DNA of 64,000 nucleotides from Lewinellaceae bacterium. GTDB taxonomy: Bacteria > Bacteroidota > Bacteroidia > Chitinophagales > Saprospiraceae. Both the position numbers and the translations under genes were made by a program. Of the stretch, positions 8,173-17,178 are shown in pieces (the stretch's first letter is position 1; every line of letters begins with the position of its first letter). The stretch is from positions 372,001-436,000 of the forward strand of contig JACJYA010000004.1 in assembly GCA_020636315.1 (NCBI GenBank), in the 5' to 3' direction. Under the pieces are notes generated by a model that was not told the origin of the DNA, did not search any database, and saw only the letters and a program-made list of their open reading frames with translations.

Positions 8173-9471
8173 CTATTTTGAATTTTCAGCAGCATAACTT
8201 TCAAACAGCTCAATGGCCTTATAGAGTACCCCTGCCGACCCGCGGAAAGTACCTGAACCTTTAGGTTCGTTATCAATGCTATACCATTCGTAGAAGCCAT
8301 CGTTCTTTACCACCCGCTCCAGCATCGGCCGGGCCTGTTCGTAGGCTTCTTCCACAAAGCCGTTCAGGATCAGTTGCCGGATCATCCGGCCGCCGAACCA
8401 CGTCCAGTCGCCACCGTTCTGGTACCCATAAGGATACATGCCCTTATTTTTGAAAAAGCCTTCCGGATAGGGCGGGTAAAGCGTGAGCCCGATACTGGGC
8501 GCGCCCGAGGCCTCGACATTGCGGATCATTTTGTCCAGCGATATTTTGACCTCCTCTTTACTGAGCAGGCCGGCCTCTATGGCCACAGCCGTGCCGCCGT
8601 GGTAAAAAATGGCGTTCTCATTGAAATCTTCCGGAAAAGGAGAACCGTTCAGGTAGATATGGGGTATGAACTTTTGATGCTCCTCATCCCAGAGGTGCGC
8701 CCGCACGTTTTCAGCCAGAGCCTCAGCAACCGGGCCCCATTGAGCGGCCTGCTCCGGCGCCAGTTCCATATAATTCCTGATGGCGATGATGAACATGGCG
8801 TTATCATAAATATCCAGGGTATAATGAGTATCCCCGGTGAGGAAAACGCCCCAGTCATGCTCCGGCTGCACATCGCCCCAGTCGGCGGTGGTGGCGCCCC
8901 AGATCAGCCCGTACTCTTCGTTGTAGCGCTCTTCCATTAAAAATTGCAGGGCTCTTTCCATACGCTGCCGGACTGTCTGCCCGCCCACCTCTTCATCAAG
9001 AAAAGCCTGGTCCCCGGATTTTTGAACATACTTATAAACGGCCTGAACCAACGAGGCTTCCTGGTCCGTTTCCACGGTATTCTTATGCCCGGCATAACGA
9101 GGCTCAAGATCAGAATAAATATAGTCGTACCCTCCTTCCTGGACCTTTGCCGCCGGAATGAACCCGTCGATGATATTGCCATCCTCTCCCTGAAGCCTGA
9201 AAAACACCAACAGGTTTTCCCTGATGTCTTCCGGCTCATAAGCGTCCATGGACAGTTCGATAAAAGTATTGTAGTCCCTGATCCAGACCTCACCGTATCC
9301 ATCGCCGGCATTGAACCCTGTTTTCACAACCTCCAGGGCTTTTTGTTTGACCCATGGCAGGGTGGTGTCCGCCCGGATCTGTTCCGCCAGTGCATCGGTT
9401 TTGCCGCCGGGCTGCCCCGAGCAGGCGGATAATACGAGGGCCAGAGAAAGAAATAGCAGAGGGTACTTCAT
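8173..9471 (-). CDS. Six-hairpin glycosidase-like lipoprotein
   Basis: 432 residues with a lipoprotein signal (MKYPLLFLSLALVLSAC, lipobox LSAC). The mature part has the look of an (alpha/alpha)6 glycoside hydrolase: YGEVWIRDYNTFIELS, DGFIPAA, a run of helices with TADWGDVQ and LDIYDNAMFIIAIRNY, NENAIFYHGGTAVAIEAG, and YPYGYQNGGDWTWFGGRMI. Acidic residues in VWIRDYN and TADWGD are candidate catalytic or sugar-binding residues. I cannot assign a GH family with confidence. It follows the GH92 gene by 15 bp on the same strand, so the two probably act together on mannose-containing glycans. Confidence 0.72.
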   Translation of the reverse strand: MKYPLLFLSLALVLSACSGQPGGKTDALAEQIRADTTLPWVKQKALEVVKTGFNAGDGYGEVWIRDYNTFIELSMDAYEPEDIRENLLVFFRLQGEDGNIIDGFIPAAKVQEGGYDYIYSDLEPRYAGHKNTVETDQEASLVQAVYKYVQKSGDQAFLDEEVGGQTVRQRMERALQFLMEERYNEEYGLIWGATTADWGDVQPEHDWGVFLTGDTHYTLDIYDNAMFIIAIRNYMELAPEQAAQWGPVAEALAENVRAHLWDEEHQKFIPHIYLNGSPFPEDFNENAIFYHGGTAVAIEAGLLSKEEVKISLDKMIRNVEASGAPSIGLTLYPPYPEGFFKNKGMYPYGYQNGGDWTWFGGRMIRQLILNGFVEEAYEQARPMLERVVKNDGFYEWYSIDNEPKGSGTFRGSAGVLYKAIELFESYAAENSK

Positions 9472-9486
9472 GATCTTTTACATTAA

Positions 9487-11688
9487 TTACTCCGGTTGAT
9501 CCGTCATTTCGAAAACCAGCTCGCCGCCGGCCATGATCTGTTCGTGGGTGATGAAAAATTCCCGCAATGGTTCGCCATTCAGGCTCACGGATTTGATATA
9601 AACATTTGCTTCGGACTGGTTCTTTGCAATGATCCTGAATTCTTTTCCTTCCGGTAAACTGATAACCGCTTCCTCCACCTCCGGGCTGCCCAGGATGTAT
9701 TTACCATCGGCCGGGTTGACGGGATAGAATCCCAGGGCGCTGAACAGATACCAGGCCGACATCTGCCCACAGTCTTCATTGCCGCAAAGGCCATCCGGGC
9801 GGGTGGAATATAGCTTATCCATGATCTGCCGCACTCGTTGCTCTGTTTTATGAGGAGCGCCGACAAACTGGTAGAGGTAGGGCACATGATGAGCCGGCTC
9901 GTTGCCATGAACATACTGCCCGATATAACCCGAGATCCAGGCCGGCAGCTCTCCCGGCGCCTGCTCCAGTTCGAACATCCGGCCCAGTTTCCGTTCAAAT
10001 TCCTTTTCGCCGCCGGCCAATTCGGCCAGGCCGGCCACATCCTGAGGTACATACCAGAAATATTGCCAGGCATTTGCCTCGCAGTAATCCTCCGGATGAT
10101 AGGCCAGGGGGTCAAAGCCATCCTTAAAGGGCCCATCTTTGCTCCTGGCCCGGAAGAAACCGGTTTCCTGGCCGAAGTGGTTTTTATAAAAGGAGGCCCT
10201 GTCCGTGAAGTAATGGTAATCCTCTTCGTGCCCCAGTGCTTTGGCCATTTGGGCAATACACCAGTCATCATAAGCATATTCCAGCGTGAGGGAGACATTC
10301 CAGTTTCCCCACTCATAGGGGACATAACCCAGTTCCCGGTATTCCTTCAGCCCGAACTTGTCCTGCATGGCGCTCTTTTTCATGGCTTCGTAGGCCAGCT
10401 GAGGGCTGAAACCGCTAATGCCTTTGAAATAAGCATCGGTGATAACCGGCGCCGAATGATAGCCGATCATCATATCCGTTTCATTGCCGAGCATATTCCA
10501 TACCGGCAACTGCCCGTACTCCTGATAAAAATCCAGCATGGAATTGATCAGAGGAGGCACCTTTTCGGGATGGGCCAGCGTCAGCCACGGATGAAGAGCG
10601 CGGTAGGTATCCCAAAGGGAAAAGGTAGTGTAGCGGGCATGGCCTTCCGCTTTGTGGACCTGGCCGTCCGCGCCTTTGTATTCGCCATTGACATCTGAAA
10701 AAAGGGTAGGCGCCAGCATGCTGTGGTACATCGCTGTATAAAACTGAACCATATTATCAGGAGATGCTTTCACTTGGACTCTGCTGAACGCCGCTTCCCA
10801 CCGGCCCTCAGTTTTTGCCCTTACTCCTTCAAAATCAAAACCCGGCTGTTCTGCATTCAGGTTCAGCCGCGCATTGGCAATACTTACCGAGCTGACCCCG
10901 GTTTTGACCATTACCTCTTCGGCATCTCCAGGATCGAATACAGCCAGTACGTTCAGGCCACGGGCCGTATCTCCACTGACACGCTCGCCCTGATCAAACA
11001 GCTCAAAGGAATGAAAAGGCACTGAAAAAACCGCTGTAAAGTAAACCCGCTGATCCTTAGCCCAGCCGGTTGATTTGCGATAGCCCTCAATGGTCGTGTC
11101 ATTAACGATTCGCAGGTAGCTATCCGTTACGCTGTCCCAGTTTCGGGTATATCCCAGGTGCAGGCGCACTTTTGGGCCCGGTTTGGAAAAAGTGTAACGC
11201 TGTAATCCCGTTCTGTCGGTTGCCGTCAGCTCTACATTCACGCCATAATCGTCCAGAAAAACCTGATAATAGCCTGGCGAGGCAGTTTCCCGCTCATGGC
11301 TGAAACGAGAATATACCGTTGGTGAACCGGCGATATCGTCAAGTTTGGCCTGCTTCAGTTCTCCGGCAACCGGCAAAAAGGAGATATCATACAGGTCGCC
11401 GGCGCCGGTACCGCTCAGATGAAGGTGGCTGAAGCCCGCAATGACAGAATCCGGATAAAAATAGCCCGAGATCCAGTCCCATCCGTTGCGGCCGTTATCC
11501 GGGCTGAGCTGAACCATCCCATTAGGGGCAGTAGCTCCGGGATAGGTTTTGCCTTTCCCATCCGTACCGATGAAAGGGTTTACATAACCGGTGAGCTTTT
11601 CCGGCTGAGTTCCTCCGCTATTCTGGCAACTTATTAAGGCCAGAGCAGAAATGGACAGGAGAACTAACCTGTTAATTATCAAACACAT
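9487..11688 (-). CDS. GH92 alpha-mannosidase lipoprotein
   Basis: 733 residues from the ATG at 11688. This start was chosen because it opens a lipoprotein signal (MCLIINRLVLLSISALALISC). An upstream in-frame start would add 31 non-signal residues. GH92 hallmarks are VNPFIGTDGKGKTYPGA, GFSHLHLSGTGAGDLYD, TFSLWDTYRALHPW, EPAHHVPYLY and GNEDCGQMSAWYLFSALGFY. The latter holds the conserved acidic base motif (usually G-N-D/E-D-x-G). The family comprises calcium-dependent exo-alpha-mannosidases acting on N-glycans or mannan. Anchoring to the outer membrane is likely. It is first in a two-gene unit with the six-hairpin glycosidase. Confidence 0.95.
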   Translation of the reverse strand: MCLIINRLVLLSISALALISCQNSGGTQPEKLTGYVNPFIGTDGKGKTYPGATAPNGMVQLSPDNGRNGWDWISGYFYPDSVIAGFSHLHLSGTGAGDLYDISFLPVAGELKQAKLDDIAGSPTVYSRFSHERETASPGYYQVFLDDYGVNVELTATDRTGLQRYTFSKPGPKVRLHLGYTRNWDSVTDSYLRIVNDTTIEGYRKSTGWAKDQRVYFTAVFSVPFHSFELFDQGERVSGDTARGLNVLAVFDPGDAEEVMVKTGVSSVSIANARLNLNAEQPGFDFEGVRAKTEGRWEAAFSRVQVKASPDNMVQFYTAMYHSMLAPTLFSDVNGEYKGADGQVHKAEGHARYTTFSLWDTYRALHPWLTLAHPEKVPPLINSMLDFYQEYGQLPVWNMLGNETDMMIGYHSAPVITDAYFKGISGFSPQLAYEAMKKSAMQDKFGLKEYRELGYVPYEWGNWNVSLTLEYAYDDWCIAQMAKALGHEEDYHYFTDRASFYKNHFGQETGFFRARSKDGPFKDGFDPLAYHPEDYCEANAWQYFWYVPQDVAGLAELAGGEKEFERKLGRMFELEQAPGELPAWISGYIGQYVHGNEPAHHVPYLYQFVGAPHKTEQRVRQIMDKLYSTRPDGLCGNEDCGQMSAWYLFSALGFYPVNPADGKYILGSPEVEEAVISLPEGKEFRIIAKNQSEANVYIKSVSLNGEPLREFFITHEQIMAGGELVFEMTDQPE

Positions 11689-11911
11689 GTGTAACTTTAG
11701 TTTAACATGGCCTTCTATGCATGCAAAGTGTAATGGCCGTTGCTCTTTAGGTAATTGTTGATTTGTTTCCTCGTCGGCCATAGCTATTGGCGAAAGCCGA
11801 TATGGTTATACCGTCTCTTTGAGCCGGTCAAAATTGTTAACCTACCTGTGTCCACCTTCCTGGTAGTAAGTGCGGTGTCCTTTTAATTCTGTAACAAATT
11901 TATCCGGTATT
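11689..11911. other. Non-coding region upstream of GH92
   Basis: No coding frame with recognisable protein character. It should contain the GH92 promoter on the minus strand, but I see no clear TAnnTTTG box. Elements G and E follow to the right, completing the 716-bp gene-free stretch up to the sigma-factor gene. Confidence 0.4.
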
Positions 11912-11961
11912 AGACTTGACAAGTTTACCGGAAGGCGCCCGGGAGAAAACTTGTCAAGTCT
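11912..11961. repeat. Hairpin element G, copy 1 (50 bp)
   Basis: Arms AGACTTGACAAGTTT and AAACTTGTCAAGTCT are perfect complements around a 20-nt GC-rich loop. A second 50-bp copy with identical arms and a different loop lies at 63153-63202. Confidence 0.8.
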
Positions 11962-12033
11962 TTCCCAGTGTTACAAAACATTATTAACACAGTAGTAAGT
12001 GCCTGGACAAAAACAGCCGAACAATATAACAAT

Positions 12034-12279
12034 ATGCGAATCCAGAGCTAAACCGTCCTGTAGGGACGACATATCGGAAGACGTGGCCCCGAGTTAGGGA
12101 CGACCCGTGCCGTAGGTACGGGACATAGCGATTAGGCCAACGCCGATGTGCCGTACCTACGGCACGGAGGTTCATTTTTCACCATTTTTTTACCGATATT
12201 TTGTACCTAACGGCACAATATCTAAGTATCCGGCCGGCGCCGGTAGTCAAATCGCCCCCATTTAGCTCTGGATTCGCAT
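12034..12279. repeat. MITE-like element E, copy 1 (246 bp)
   Basis: Perfect 19-bp terminal inverted repeats: ATGCGAATCCAGAGCTAAA at 12034-12052 and its complement at 12261-12279. The interior has repeated GGGACGAC words and a long palindrome around GTGCCGTAGGTACGG / CCGTACCTACGGCAC. Element 56834-57060 has nearly the same ends but an unrelated core. Confidence 0.75.
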
Positions 12280-12387
12280 AACAATATAGCAATATAGCCG
12301 GAAACCAGTGGACAGAAGTGTTTTCGCTCCACTAATGAACCCGCATTTTTTAACAACCCTTTTACCATCACACTGGAGAATATTGGA

Positions 12388-12395
12388 TAGCTTTG
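12388..12395 (+). promoter_or_regulatory. Candidate Bacteroidota -7 box for the ECF sigma gene
   Basis: TAGCTTTG matches the Bacteroidota TAnnTTTG consensus and lies 10 bp before the ATG at 12405. No convincing TTTG -33 box is seen (only a weak TTTA at 12361), and the leader would be very short. Confidence 0.35.
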
Positions 12396-12404
12396 TAAGG
12401 CACG

Positions 12405-12962
12405 ATGCCAGATCCCAAAGCACATAGTACCCTCGATAAGCCGCTGTTTGAACGATTGTTCAAGGCTCATTTTGCTCATTTGTGCAACTTTGCCAACCAG
12501 TATGTTCAGGATCCCGATAGCGCCAGGGACATTACCCAGAAAGTTTTTATGAACCTGTGGGAGAACCGCGGGAAGATCGATCCTCAAAAGCCGGTTCAAT
12601 CCTATTTGTTTACCTCCGTAAAGAACCGTTGCCTCAATTACATCCGGGACCGGAAAAAATACCGATCCTATGTGCTCGACCTGGAAATTGAAGATCTCGA
12701 CATCGCTTTTGAAGAAGAGGCCCCGGAGTTCTCAGAGCTTCAGGATAAAGTGTCGGAAGCCCTGCAGGCTTTGCCGGAAAAGTGCAGGCAGGCCTTTGAA
12801 ATGAGCAGGTACCGGAATATGAAATACACGGAAATTGCCGAGGAACTGGGCGTTTCTGTAAAAACCGTAGAAGCGCATATATCAAAGGCATTGAAAAGCC
12901 TGAGGGAACAGCTGAAGGATTATGTCTATCTGTTATGGATATTTCTTGATTATTTCAATTAG
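12405..12962 (+). CDS. ECF RNA polymerase sigma factor (FecI-like)
   Basis: 185 residues. Region 2 (about 14-85) contains FERLFKAHFAHLCNFANQYV, DITQKVFMNLWENRG and SYLFTSVKNRCLNYIRDRKK. Region 4 (about 115-170) contains LPEKCRQAFEMSRYRNMKYTEIAEELGVSVKTVEAH, a helix-turn-helix that binds the -35 region. This is the size and motif set of Bacteroidota sigma-70 family factors paired with FecR. The next gene is FecR, then a TonB receptor with an STN signalling domain. The factor is probably held by FecR and released when the receptor binds its ligand. Element F lies between this gene and fecR. Confidence 0.95.
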   Translation: MPDPKAHSTLDKPLFERLFKAHFAHLCNFANQYVQDPDSARDITQKVFMNLWENRGKIDPQKPVQSYLFTSVKNRCLNYIRDRKKYRSYVLDLEIEDLDIAFEEEAPEFSELQDKVSEALQALPEKCRQAFEMSRYRNMKYTEIAEELGVSVKTVEAHISKALKSLREQLKDYVYLLWIFLDYFN

Positions 12963-13003
12963 AAAATATAGGGTAAAGTGAATTTCGAGTGTATAATAAG
13001 TAG

Positions 13004-13115
13004 CTATACAGATTAAAATTGGCAGGTTAAAATTAAGCGGCAATGGAAAATTGCCGCTTAATGTGGGCCCTTAAGTGGTAAATTCCCTTTACCGCTTAAG
13101 TTCCAATATGGAAAT
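13004..13115 (+). repeat. Double-hairpin element F, copy 1, in the fecR leader
   Basis: Two consecutive 12-bp-stem hairpins: ATTAAGCGGCAA / TTGCCGCTTAAT, then TTAAGTGGTAAA / TTTACCGCTTAA. The element ends 45 bp before the fecR ATG. A second copy, in the same orientation relative to its downstream gene, lies at 40241-40356. The T-to-C difference in the second stem keeps pairing (U-G versus C-G), which suggests an RNA structure. Confidence 0.7.
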
Positions 13116-13160
13116 AAAACGTATCAGACTTCTATCAAAGGCCAGAGATGAAACCATAAA

Positions 13161-14165
13161 ATGCAGGAAGAAAACAGCCATATCGATCCTTCTCAACTCA
13201 TTCCCAAATATCTGAGTGGAAACGCCAGTGATCCGGAAGTGAAACTGCTGGAGGATTGGGCCCTGTCTTCTCCTGAAAATAAAGCTCAGTTCAATGCTTT
13301 CCGAAAGGCATGGATATTATCCGGCATGAAAGAGAAGGCTCAGGATATCGACGTGGAACGGGAATGGAAGGCCACGGCCGGCCAGTTATTTGACAAAGGC
13401 AAAATCGTGCCGTTGGAAGCAAAACCCAGGCGAAGGGCCGCCTTTTTTATCAGAATAGCAGCTGCGGCAGCGGTGCTTCTGCTGGCTTCCATCTGGATAT
13501 TTCAATCTGTGAACAGAGCGGATCGTGTGGAAGTGGCCACCCGGAATCAGGTAAAAGAGAGCCTGCTGCCCGATGGAACCCAAATTTCCCTGAACCAGCA
13601 TTCTTCTGTAAAGTACGTGCCCGGAAAGAATGACAACTATCGCCGGGTCGAATTGCAGGGAGACGCCTTCTTCGAAGTGGAAAGAGACACCACCCGCCCT
13701 TTTGTCGTCGCTTCCCAAAATATCGAGGTTGAAGTGCTGGGCACCGCCTTTTATGTCGATGCCAGAGAAGGGCAGCCTCAGATCCAGGTGATCGTTCGGT
13801 CGGGTACGGTAGCGGTGGCCGCCGGGACGGAAGAAGTCGTTTTAACTGCCAATGAAACAGGCATGTACGATAAAACCACCGGAGAGCTGACTAAAAAGCA
13901 GAATGAAGATGTGAACTACCTGGCCTGGAAAACAGGAGTCCTGGTTTTCGAAAATGCAAGGCTGGAAAGCGTAGTCTTTGACCTGAACCGGAATTTCCAT
14001 TCCAGGATATCAATAGCCGGCCAGGAATTGAAGGATTGCCGGATTACGGCCACCTTTGACCATAAACCACTGGATGCCATCGTTAAGATCATTGAAAAAA
14101 CCCTGAACATCAAGGCCGAAAAGAAAGGGGAGGAAATTGTATTTTCCGGGCGGGGCTGTGGGTGA
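13161..14165 (+). CDS. FecR-type anti-sigma factor
   Basis: 334 residues. An N-terminal cytosolic part (1-90) with SQLIPKYLSGNASDPEVKLLEDW is the sigma-binding region. One membrane helix follows at about 93-115 (AAFFIRIAAAAAVLLLASIWIF). The periplasmic FecR domain (about 120-220) has LPDGTQISLNQHSSVKY, AFFEVERDTTRPFVV, VEVLGTAFYVDA and VRSGTVAVA. A C-terminal DUF4974 domain (about 255-325) has FENARLESVVFDLNRNF and ITATFDHKPLDAIVKIIEKT. It inhibits the sigma factor encoded upstream until the STN domain of the next gene's TonB receptor signals. Confidence 0.95.
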   Translation: MQEENSHIDPSQLIPKYLSGNASDPEVKLLEDWALSSPENKAQFNAFRKAWILSGMKEKAQDIDVEREWKATAGQLFDKGKIVPLEAKPRRRAAFFIRIAAAAAVLLLASIWIFQSVNRADRVEVATRNQVKESLLPDGTQISLNQHSSVKYVPGKNDNYRRVELQGDAFFEVERDTTRPFVVASQNIEVEVLGTAFYVDAREGQPQIQVIVRSGTVAVAAGTEEVVLTANETGMYDKTTGELTKKQNEDVNYLAWKTGVLVFENARLESVVFDLNRNFHSRISIAGQELKDCRITATFDHKPLDAIVKIIEKTLNIKAEKKGEEIVFSGRGCG

Positions 14166-14198
14166 TCTCTGGTAGCGGTTGGCGGTTCGCAATTTTTT

Positions 14199-14404
14199 AA
14201 TTTAACGTGAGGTTTGACCTGGACGGCCTATTTTTCAGCAAGTTAAGCCAGATTGAGGTTGAGGCTAAGGTTCAGATTAAGGGGCTATGGGCAATAATGG
14301 CCCTGTCATGCAAAACTGAACTGTCTTCCCCCTGGAAATATTCTGTTCTTCAGGCGCTCCCTGGACTCAACCTCAGCCTTAACCTCAAACCTCACGGTAA
14401 TTTA
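14199..14404. repeat. 206-bp inverted-repeat element built of TTGAGG words
   Basis: The left end AATTTAACGTGAGGTTT and the right end AAACCTCACGGTAATTT are near-complements. Inside them, GATTGAGGTTGAGGCTAAGG (14252) pairs with CTCAACCTCAGCCTTAACCT. It fills most of the 328-bp gap between fecR and the receptor gene. The same GGTTGAGGCT words recur at 63955-64000, where they encode a Gln-Pro linker. Confidence 0.55.
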
Positions 14405-14448
14405 ATTCCAAAGAAATGCTAACCCAGGTTCGACTGGTAGTCCCCAAC

Positions 14449-14530
14449 TTCGGCAGTTCGGCGTTCGGTGTTCAGCGATCCGGCGGTTCCAGGATGCGTC
14501 CGAAAACCGAAAACCAAAAACCGAAAACCA
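14449..14530. repeat. Word run across the start of the TonB receptor gene
   Basis: GGCAGTTCGGCGTTCGGTGT-type words are followed by repeats of CGAAAACC/CAAAAACC. The second part falls inside the reading frame after the ATG at 14494. Confidence 0.5.
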
Positions 14531-17178
14531 GCCGGGGTTTACCTATTGAACACCCGCTAAGAGCCTTCATTATCGCATTCTTCCTGCTATTGTCCGCTTT
14601 TCCGGTATTCTCCCAGATCACAGGGGCAAAAATAACCATCCAGAGATCGAAGATAAGGGTGGAAGAGGTTTTGAAGGAAATCACCCTCCAGAGCGGCATT
14701 CAATTTTCCTATAACCCGGAATCCATACCAACACAACAAGAGATCTCTTTTCACGTCCGGAAGGCCAGCCTTGAGGAAACCCTTGGTGAACTGGCGTCCA
14801 TTATCCCGGTTGACTACACCATCATAGAAGATCAGATCGTCCTGAACCGCCGGGAGGGCCCGGTGGGTATGGTGCAGGAAGAGCCGGAATACTTCACCGT
14901 CAGCGGTTTTGTCAACAGCCTGTCATCCGGAGAAAGCCTCATTGGCGCTACGGCCTTTGCAAGAGGGACGCCCATCGGCACGACAACCAACGCCTTTGGC
15001 TTTTATTCGCTCCGGCTGCCCAAAGGCAATTACACCATGGAGTATTCCTATCTGGGTTTTACCACCGAAATAGCGAAAATTGAACTTATAAAAGATGTAA
15101 AAAAGGATATGGGGTTGCGTGCCGTGCCGCTTGAGCTGCCAGATGTGATCGTAGAGACCCCCGTGAGTGATATGCTGGATAAAAGGCAAATGGGCCGCCT
15201 GGAACTGAAACCGGCGGACCTGGACAACATGCCCGAATTCGGCGGCGAATCCGGCCTGATCAGAGGTTTACAGGCTTTTCCCGGCATAAAGAGCCACAGC
15301 GATGGTTCCGCCTTCTTTTTCGTCAGAGGGGGAGGAAAAGACCAGAATATGGTCATCATCGATGACGCTCCGATATACAATCCCGCCCATCTATTTGGTT
15401 TCTATTCTATGGTCATCCCCGATTTCACGAAAGACATCAAAATATATAAAAGCGATATTCCCGTAAACCTGGGCGGGCGGCTCTCGTCCATTATCGATGT
15501 CAGGACCAAAGATGGCAACCTGAACAAAATGGAATTCAGGGGAGCCTTCAACCCTCTGCTGTACCAGTTTTCACTTGAGGGCCCGGTAGTGAAGGGTAAA
15601 AGTTCTTTCTTCACCTCTTTCCGGCGGTCCAACTTTGAATGGCTGTACAAAAAGAATGTTCCGAACCTGAATCTGAATTTCGGGGACTTCAGTTTCAAAT
15701 GGAACTTCAGGGCCGATAATAAAAACCGATTCTTTTTTACCCTCATCAACGGCCGGGATGACCTGGCCAATACAGGAAGCCTATCCAGTGACAGAGCAGG
15801 GGTTTTCTGGAATAATTTTGCGACTACCATCCGCTGGAACCACCTTTTCAGCCCCAAGATATTTTCCAATACCACCTTATACGCCGGCAATTATCAGTAC
15901 AAATTGTCATCAACCGAAGACATCTGGCATTCCGGTATCGGCAACCTGAGCCTGAAATCGGACTTTACGGTTTATAACAGCCAGAATATTACCACGAAGT
16001 TTGGGGGAGAACTGCAGGCTTTTGCTTTCAACCCGGGCAAGGTCCTGACAGGCTCGTTGTCAAGCCTGTTTCCCGCCATCCGGCAGGATTATTCCCGGCA
16101 GGCTGCCTTGTATTACAGCACCGATCTCAGTTTTTCCAGATGGCAATTCAGTGCCGGAGCAAGGCTGTCGGGATGGGCCAACCTGGGCCCCGCCGAATAC
16201 TACACCTTCGATGAAAATCACGAAGTGGAGGACACCATCACGGCAGGTGAAGAAGTGTATCAAAGTTATTGGAATATTGCCCCCCGTTCCAGCCTGGAAT
16301 TCCACATAGACAGCGGTTCCTCTCTGAAACTGAGTTACGGGGTTTACTACCAGTACATCCATCTGATCTCCAATTCCGCCTCTCCTTTTACTTCTTTTGA
16401 AGTGTGGCTGCCCAGCAGCCCGAACATTAAACCCCAAAGGGCGCATCAGGCAGCTCTGGGCTACGTCAGGTATTTTCCAAAGCAGGGGCTGGGGTTCAGT
16501 TCTGAGGTTTACTACAAGAAAATGAACAATCAAATTGACTACCCACCTCATGCTCAAACCCTCCTGAACCCGTTGATCGAAGGAGAGCTCCGCTTCGGGG
16601 AGATGAGGTCCTACGGGCTCGAACTCCTGCTGAAGAAGGCCCCGGGCCGCCTGAACGGATGGATCGCCTACACCTATTCCAGGGCCTTGCGCCAAACTAA
16701 AGCGGTCAATGGCGGAAGGGAGTATCCCGCTTTTCAGGACCGGCCGCATGACTTTTCGCTGATGTTGAATTACCGGCTGACAAAGCGCATCCTGTTTTCG
16801 GCATACTGGACCGCCTATACGGGCTCGGCTTTTTCCGCCCCTACCCGGTTCTATACGTTCAATCACAATACCGTTCCGGTTTATGATGAAAAGAACAACG
16901 CCCGCCTGCCTGATTACAACCGGCTGGATGTGGCCCTGAAGTTCATTCTGAACCGGAAACCTGAAAACACTTACCAGCACAGCCTAACCTTTTCCCTCTA
17001 CAATGCCCTGGGACACAAGAATATAGTAGCGGTCAATTTTAACAAGATCCTCGACGACAATGGCTCGCCCATCGTCCGGGCAAACGCGATCGGAGAACAG
17101 GGCCTGGTGGCCACTCAGGCCGACCTGGTGCGTTTTTTCCCTTCACTGACCTATAAGTTAAAGATCTCGAAACCATGA
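14494..17178 (+). CDS. TonB-dependent receptor with STN signalling domain
   Basis: 894 residues from the ATG at 14494. A more upstream ATG (14416) would add word-run residues. The signal peptide is at about 21-40 (LRAFIIAFFLLLSAFPVFS). The STN domain is at about 48-115 (RVEEVLKEITLQSGIQFSYNP; GELASIIPVDYTIIEDQIVL), and a carboxypeptidase-regulatory-like beta-sandwich at about 136-206 (GESLIGATAFARGTPIGTTT). The plug, about 222-340, contains PGIKSHSDGSAFFFVRGGG and VIIDDAPIYNPAHLFGFYS; a 22-strand-type barrel follows. With the sigma and FecR genes upstream it forms a trans-envelope signalling receptor. No SusD partner follows; DUF4249 does, overlapping by 4 bp. The ligand is unknown. Confidence 0.93.
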   Translation: MRPKTENQKPKTSRGLPIEHPLRAFIIAFFLLLSAFPVFSQITGAKITIQRSKIRVEEVLKEITLQSGIQFSYNPESIPTQQEISFHVRKASLEETLGELASIIPVDYTIIEDQIVLNRREGPVGMVQEEPEYFTVSGFVNSLSSGESLIGATAFARGTPIGTTTNAFGFYSLRLPKGNYTMEYSYLGFTTEIAKIELIKDVKKDMGLRAVPLELPDVIVETPVSDMLDKRQMGRLELKPADLDNMPEFGGESGLIRGLQAFPGIKSHSDGSAFFFVRGGGKDQNMVIIDDAPIYNPAHLFGFYSMVIPDFTKDIKIYKSDIPVNLGGRLSSIIDVRTKDGNLNKMEFRGAFNPLLYQFSLEGPVVKGKSSFFTSFRRSNFEWLYKKNVPNLNLNFGDFSFKWNFRADNKNRFFFTLINGRDDLANTGSLSSDRAGVFWNNFATTIRWNHLFSPKIFSNTTLYAGNYQYKLSSTEDIWHSGIGNLSLKSDFTVYNSQNITTKFGGELQAFAFNPGKVLTGSLSSLFPAIRQDYSRQAALYYSTDLSFSRWQFSAGARLSGWANLGPAEYYTFDENHEVEDTITAGEEVYQSYWNIAPRSSLEFHIDSGSSLKLSYGVYYQYIHLISNSASPFTSFEVWLPSSPNIKPQRAHQAALGYVRYFPKQGLGFSSEVYYKKMNNQIDYPPHAQTLLNPLIEGELRFGEMRSYGLELLLKKAPGRLNGWIAYTYSRALRQTKAVNGGREYPAFQDRPHDFSLMLNYRLTKRILFSAYWTAYTGSAFSAPTRFYTFNHNTVPVYDEKNNARLPDYNRLDVALKFILNRKPENTYQHSLTFSLYNALGHKNIVAVNFNKILDDNGSPIVRANAIGEQGLVATQADLVRFFPSLTYKLKISKP

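Noticed and set aside
12034..12279. Possible protein gene on the minus strand in element E
   Set aside because: The short frame (about 60 codons at 11984-12175) consists of repeat-derived sequence and crosses one element end.
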